Shown piece after piece: positions 42,005-45,876 of a stretch of 45,876 bases of DNA. The notes beneath the pieces were generated by a model. It was not told where the DNA came from. It did not search any database and saw nothing but the letters and a program-made list of their open reading frames with translations. Position numbers and translations under genes: made by a program. Numbering within the stretch: position 1 is the stretch's first letter; each line of letters begins with the position of its first letter. Source of the DNA: Cytophagales bacterium (lineage in GTDB: Bacteria; Bacteroidota; Bacteroidia; Cytophagales; Spirosomataceae); the NCBI GenBank assembly GCA_024742395.1, contig JANSYO010000036.1, positions 1 through 45,876 on the forward strand. Direction: 5' to 3'.

Positions 42005-42994
42005 CTATTCACATAGTCCCAAATCCTCTATGATATGGAGTTTTTTCGTATTTTTTCTGGTTCTTGCTGCTATTTCCGGGCTGTATCCCTCCAGCGTTTT
42101 CTGGTAGTATCCGGTTCCATTGTAGGGTCTCTTTCTCGGGTGTTCCTTACATCCTAAAGAGCATGCTCCTTCCATTTCAATTCCGCATTTCTCACAGATA
42201 GGCAAATGTTCATTACACTCAGGATTGGCACAATTCACCATGCGATCGCACTTTTCATTACATATATGACAAGTTGAGATTATTTCAGGATTTACTTTAT
42301 TTACTTCAGTAGTTAACCTTCCGTCAAAAACGTAACACTTGCCGTCAAAATCTTCTCCACCTTCTTCAAGACCGTATTTAATGATCCCTCCATGCAGTTG
42401 ATAAACATTCTCAAAACCCTGATCTAATAAATAGGCAGAGGCTTTTTCACATTTTATGCCACCTGTACAATAGGTGATAATCTTTTTATCTCGTAAATGA
42501 TCAATTTCATGGACATGCTCAGGTAATTCTCTTAAGTTTTCCATGTCGAAGGTGATAGCCCCTTTAAATCTGCCCACCATGTGTTCGTAATTAGAACGCA
42601 TATCTACCAGTACTACATCCTTATCTTCTTTGAGCATTTTCTTAAACTCAGCAGGTTCAAGGTGTTTACCCGTTTTAACTCTTGGGTCTACTGGAAGTTC
42701 AGAATGAACAATTTCCTTTTTTATACGCACATAAAGCTTCTTAAATGCATGTCCATCATGAGTTTCCTTTTTGAAATCAACTGTTGAGAATCGTGGATCT
42801 GCCTTGATCCATTGCATGTAAGCTTCGCAATCTTTTACTGTACCTGATACAGTACCATTCAAGCCTTCCGGAGCTATTATTATTCGACCCAGAAGATTAT
42901 GATCGAGACAGAACTGATGATGCTCATCTCTATACTCCACTATATTTTCGATTGGAGAATAGATGTAATAAAGCAGTACGTTGTATTCTTGCAT
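42005..42994 (-). CDS. trhO: tRNA uridine(34) hydroxylase, rhodanese-like
   Basis: This is a TrhO/YceA-type enzyme that forms 5-hydroxyuridine at the wobble position of tRNA. It has 329 residues: an N-terminal acylphosphatase-like domain (about 1-95: VLLYYIYSPIENIVEYRDEH, then GRIIIAPEGLNGTVSGTV), a rhodanese domain (about 110-230) with the catalytic loop YCTGGIKCEKASAYL (Cys near 171), and a cysteine-rich tail (CHICNEKCDRMVNCANPECN, then CEKCGIEMEGACSLGCKEHP) that probably binds zinc. This architecture and length are normal for the family. It stands alone with its own terminator. Confidence 0.93.
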   Translation of the reverse strand: MQEYNVLLYYIYSPIENIVEYRDEHHQFCLDHNLLGRIIIAPEGLNGTVSGTVKDCEAYMQWIKADPRFSTVDFKKETHDGHAFKKLYVRIKKEIVHSELPVDPRVKTGKHLEPAEFKKMLKEDKDVVLVDMRSNYEHMVGRFKGAITFDMENLRELPEHVHEIDHLRDKKIITYCTGGIKCEKASAYLLDQGFENVYQLHGGIIKYGLEEGGEDFDGKCYVFDGRLTTEVNKVNPEIISTCHICNEKCDRMVNCANPECNEHLPICEKCGIEMEGACSLGCKEHPRKRPYNGTGYYQKTLEGYSPEIAARTRKNTKKLHIIEDLGLCE

Positions 42995-43070
42995 TTGTTC
43001 AAAACCTTATTCAGCTGCAAAATTACAAAAGCTTCGACGCTTTTCTATGAGGATTGTCATCAATAGTGGC

Positions 43071-43078
43071 TAATTTTG
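43071..43078 (+). promoter_or_regulatory. -7 box of the deoxynucleoside kinase gene
   Basis: TAATTTTG is an exact TAnnTTTG match, 21 bases before the ATG at 43100. A possible TTG upstream is too close (14 bases) to be a convincing -33 element. Confidence 0.4.
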
Positions 43079-43099
43079 TCTCGAATCGATACTTAAACT

Positions 43100-43729
43100 A
43101 TGCATATCGCCATTACCGGGAACATTGGAGCCGGAAAAACAACTTTAGCAGAAAAATTAGCAGATCATTATGGATGGGAGGTATATTATGAAGCGGTAGA
43201 TGGCAACCCTTACCTGGCCCCATTCTACACTGATATGACAAAATGGGCCTTCCATTTGCAGGTGTTCTTCTTAAATAGCCGGTTTGAGCAAGTTTTGAAA
43301 ATTAAAAATCAGTTCGATAAGACCATTATTCAGGATAGAACCATTTATGAAGATGCTTATATTTTTGCTCAAAACCTTTACGACTCAGGGCACCTGAATC
43401 CCACTGATTTTGCTACGTATAAGTCTCTTTTCTCTACGATTATGGAGGCAATTACCCCTCCTGATTTAATGATTTATTTAAAGGCCGATGTGCCTAAATT
43501 GGTTAGTCAAATTAAAAAAAGAGGTAGAGAATATGAGAAAAGTATTGATCCTGACTATTTAGCCAGCTTAAACAACTTATATCACTCGTTCTCTGGTGAA
43601 TACCGTCACGGTAAGCTCATTGAAATTGATGTAAACAATATGGACTTCGTAGGTAATAATGAAGACTTCCTGCACATTACGCGTCAAATTGAACGAAATG
43701 TGAACCTTGGGAAGCAACTTAAGATTTAA
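43100..43729 (+). CDS. Deoxynucleoside kinase
   Basis: This 209-residue kinase of the dNK/dGK family phosphorylates deoxynucleosides with ATP for nucleotide salvage. The P-loop is GNIGAGKTT at 7-15; EAVDGNPYLAPFYTDM near 31-46 is the substrate-contact segment; DRTIYEDAYIFAQNL near 78-92 is the DRS-like motif (here DRT); and KKRGREYEKSIDPDYLASLN near 139-158 is the lid. Length is normal. Its ATG follows a TAnnTTTG box. It is upstream of the DUF2723 gene by 105 bases on the same strand; no functional link is evident. Confidence 0.93.
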   Translation: MHIAITGNIGAGKTTLAEKLADHYGWEVYYEAVDGNPYLAPFYTDMTKWAFHLQVFFLNSRFEQVLKIKNQFDKTIIQDRTIYEDAYIFAQNLYDSGHLNPTDFATYKSLFSTIMEAITPPDLMIYLKADVPKLVSQIKKRGREYEKSIDPDYLASLNNLYHSFSGEYRHGKLIEIDVNNMDFVGNNEDFLHITRQIERNVNLGKQLKI

Positions 43730-43834
43730 CACTATTTAAAGAGTCAAGTAAATATTCTTTGGACTGAATTTTGTTACTTTGGTCGAAAATAAACCCTTAT
43801 TTCATTAACTATTGCATCTAGCAAACAACTATTT

Positions 43835-45876
43835 ATGGATTTTAAGAAGTTAAACACAATAGGCGGATGGACTGCTTTCCTGATAGCCTTAGTCACTTAT
43901 ACCTTAAGCGTAGAGCCTACGGCCAGCTTTTGGGACTGTGGGGAATTCATAGCCTGTGCATACAAATTACAGGTTCCGCACCCTGCCGGTGCACCTTTTT
44001 TCTTATTACTAGGTAGACTGGCTTCTCTTTTTGCTTTCGGTGACGTACAGAAAGTTGCCTTAATGATCAATATGCTCTCAGTATTGGCCAGTGCGTTTAC
44101 CATTCTTTTTATGTACTGGACCATCTCACTTTTGGCCAGAAAAGTGATAAACAAAAAAGCTGAGGAATTAGAAGGTGCCAATGCTATTTTGGTACTGGGA
44201 GCAGCGATGGTGGGCTCTTTGGTCTATACATGGTCTGATTCCTTCTGGTTTTCGGCTGTTGAAGCCGAGGTTTACGGGATGTCATCTTTTTTTACAGCTA
44301 TTGTTATTTGGGCAGTATTAAAATGGGAATTAATTGAAGATGAAGCCGCCGCCAACAAATGGATGGTATTTATTGCCTATCTCGTCGGTTTATCAATTGG
44401 TGTACACCTTTTAAACCTGGTGACTGTACCTGCCTTGGGTTTATGGGTTTATTATAAAAAATCAAAAAAGATTACCTGGACTGGCGGTACTATTGCATTC
44501 TTTTTGGGTTTAGTCATTTTGGGTGCAATCATGGTTGGAGTGATCACAGGTATACCAAGCTTTAGCTTTTTCTTTGATAAGCTCTTCGTAAATACCTTTG
44601 GTTTGCCATATGGCTCAGGGATGATCTTCTTTATAATTGCTCTGATTTCGGCCCTAGTTTATGCGGTGAGATGGTCTTCTAAGAATAACAAGGTTTGGAT
44701 TAACACCGCTTTACTTTCATTTGCATTTATACTTGTAGGATATTCTACTTATACCATCGCTTTGATTCGATCAAACTATAATCCGCCGATTAACGAGAAC
44801 GATCCTAGTGAAGTTTTGGATTTTACCTATTATCTGAAAAGAGAGCAGTATGGTAGCCGTCCGTTAATGTACGGGCCAATCTTTTCATCGAAACTTACTG
44901 CTATTAATAAAGGTACGCCAAGTTATAAAATGGGACCGGAGAAGTATGAAATATACGATTACACGCCAGAATACACCTGGGCTGATCAAATGCTTCTGCC
45001 TCGTGTTTGGAGTCAAGACCCTAACCATGTTAGACTTTACAGAAGCAAATTAGGTCTAAATGAAACACAAGTGCCAAAAATGGGCGATAACTTAAGTTTC
45101 ATGTTTTCACATCAGTTGGGTCACATGTATTGGCGTTATTTTATGTGGAATTTCTGGGGAAGAGCCAGTGATATTGAAGGCTCGTCTCGTACAGATATTT
45201 TTGAAGCTAAATCTGATCTCCCTAGTTCTTTACAAAACAACAGAGGACGAACCAATTTCTTCGCATTGCCATTGATTCTTGGAATTTTAGGCATGTTGTA
45301 TCAGTATTTCAAAAGAGACAAAGATTTCATCGTTACTGTTCTTTTGTTTTTACTGACTGGAATGGGTCTTGTGGTCTACCTGAACTCTCCTCCCGTAGAG
45401 CCTAGAGAAAGGGACTATATTTATGTAGGTTCGTTTTACATTTTTGCTATTTGGGTAGGAATGGGTGTCCTCGCATTAGCAGATTGGGTAATGAAATTTA
45501 TTAAGGGGAGTTCCGGCAAAGCTATTGCGGCTTCAGTTATCGGTTTAATTGTGCCGGTGCAAATGGTAACGCAAACTTGGGCTGGTCATGACAGATCGGG
45601 AAGAGTTCATCAGGTAGATTTTGCACGTAACCTGTTAAACTCTGTAGCTCCTAATGCAATTCTGTTTACAGGAGGAGATAACGATACTTTCCCCTTATGG
45701 TATGCACAGGAGGTAGAAGGTGTAAGAACAGATGTAAGAGTGTGTAATTTGAGTTTATTAGGTACAGACTGGTACATTGATCAAATGAAACGCAAAACCT
45801 ACGAATCTGATCCATTGCCAATTTCATTTACCAAAGATCAGGTGTTAAAAGGGATTAATGATCAAATTCCTTATGT
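43835..45876 (+). CDS. DUF2723 multi-pass membrane protein, 5' portion (cut by the right edge)
   Basis: The first 680 codons are visible; the frame is open to the last base. The start MDFKKLNTIGGWTAFLIALV leads into the DUF2723 domain, with WDCGEFIACAYKLQVPHPAG near 31-50 and FWFSAVEAEVYGMSSFFTAI near 137-156. About ten or more transmembrane segments follow up to residue ~580, then a soluble part begins (APNAILFTGGDNDTFPLWYAQE). DUF2723 proteins resemble GT-C fold glycosyltransferases such as protein O-mannosyltransferases: the acidic DCGE loop and PHPAG fit. In Bacteroidota they are thought to act in envelope glycosylation. Donor and acceptor are not shown. Confidence 0.88.
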   Translation, partial: MDFKKLNTIGGWTAFLIALVTYTLSVEPTASFWDCGEFIACAYKLQVPHPAGAPFFLLLGRLASLFAFGDVQKVALMINMLSVLASAFTILFMYWTISLLARKVINKKAEELEGANAILVLGAAMVGSLVYTWSDSFWFSAVEAEVYGMSSFFTAIVIWAVLKWELIEDEAAANKWMVFIAYLVGLSIGVHLLNLVTVPALGLWVYYKKSKKITWTGGTIAFFLGLVILGAIMVGVITGIPSFSFFFDKLFVNTFGLPYGSGMIFFIIALISALVYAVRWSSKNNKVWINTALLSFAFILVGYSTYTIALIRSNYNPPINENDPSEVLDFTYYLKREQYGSRPLMYGPIFSSKLTAINKGTPSYKMGPEKYEIYDYTPEYTWADQMLLPRVWSQDPNHVRLYRSKLGLNETQVPKMGDNLSFMFSHQLGHMYWRYFMWNFWGRASDIEGSSRTDIFEAKSDLPSSLQNNRGRTNFFALPLILGILGMLYQYFKRDKDFIVTVLLFLLTGMGLVVYLNSPPVEPRERDYIYVGSFYIFAIWVGMGVLALADWVMKFIKGSSGKAIAASVIGLIVPVQMVTQTWAGHDRSGRVHQVDFARNLLNSVAPNAILFTGGDNDTFPLWYAQEVEGVRTDVRVCNLSLLGTDWYIDQMKRKTYESDPLPISFTKDQVLKGINDQIPY

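Noticed and set aside
42960-43040. TAATTTG upstream of trhO as a -7 box
   Set aside because: It is one base short of TAnnTTTG, and no -33 element is in place.
1-45876. tRNA or rRNA genes, CRISPR arrays, insertion sequences, phage or att sites
   Set aside because: Reading both strands, I found no cloverleaf, no spaced direct repeats and no transposase or integrase motifs.

Overview
The window looks like a chromosomal segment from a member of the Bacteroidota, most likely a free-living, glycan-degrading Cytophagales-type bacterium; I cannot name the genus. The evidence is moderate-to-low GC, start sites with no clear Shine-Dalgarno sequence, many -7 boxes of the Bacteroidota form TAnnTTTG, and a typical gene set: lipoproteins with short LxxC boxes, DUF1080 proteins, a FucP-type sugar permease, a Tat-exported TIM-barrel protein and a DUF2723 membrane protein. 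I saw no rRNA, tRNA, CRISPR array, insertion sequence or phage gene. No gene-free stretch exceeds 300 bases; the longest is 4679-4961.

Layout. 1-3152: the 5' part of cobalamin-dependent methionine synthase (metH, cut by the left edge), divergent from an Lrp/AsnC regulator. 3158-10336: a carbohydrate block with a CE15-like glucuronoyl esterase, a divergent TRAP transporter (dctPQM type) and an unusual 878-residue fusion of a sialate-O-acetylesterase-like domain with a CE4 deacetylase. 10543-15000: a VIT1-type metal transporter, a GMC oxidoreductase, and an overlapping PAP2-like/DUF1028/ybeY operon. 15040-18901: a sulfur block with a split YeeE/YedE transporter, a CstB-like persulfide dioxygenase-rhodanese fusion and a cysteine-containing Crp/Fnr regulator. 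19020-30865: a vWA lipoprotein, a MobA-like nucleotidyltransferase, an LpxL-like acyltransferase, Sua5/YrdC, an M20 amidohydrolase, a GDPD lipoprotein, a 960-residue HExxH/propeller/outer-membrane-barrel protein, an unknown secreted protein and leuS. 31021-37837: a Tat-exported sugar isomerase/epimerase-like protein with a FucP-type permease, queD/PTPS-folE, a decaying alpha/beta hydrolase pseudogene and three tandem DUF1080 proteins. 37929-45876: a CDF metal transporter, Nudix hydrolase, surE, type-B carboxylesterase, trhO, a deoxynucleoside kinase and the 5' part of a DUF2723 protein.

How the genes work together. Much of the accessory content suits the uptake and processing of decorated plant or algal polysaccharides: esterases and a deacetylase remove side groups, TRAP and MFS permeases import products, and DUF1080 and TIM-barrel proteins could act in a 3-keto-sugar route. 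The clearest regulatory signal is that the CE15-like esterase and the esterase-deacetylase fusion, 5.7 kb apart, share a nearly superimposable promoter: a TGTC-N5-GACA-like inverted repeat, then a TAnnTTTG box, then the same leader up to the ATG. The sulfur block has the parts of a reactive-sulfur response. All functional calls are by recognition of motifs and families from sequence alone; no searches were run.
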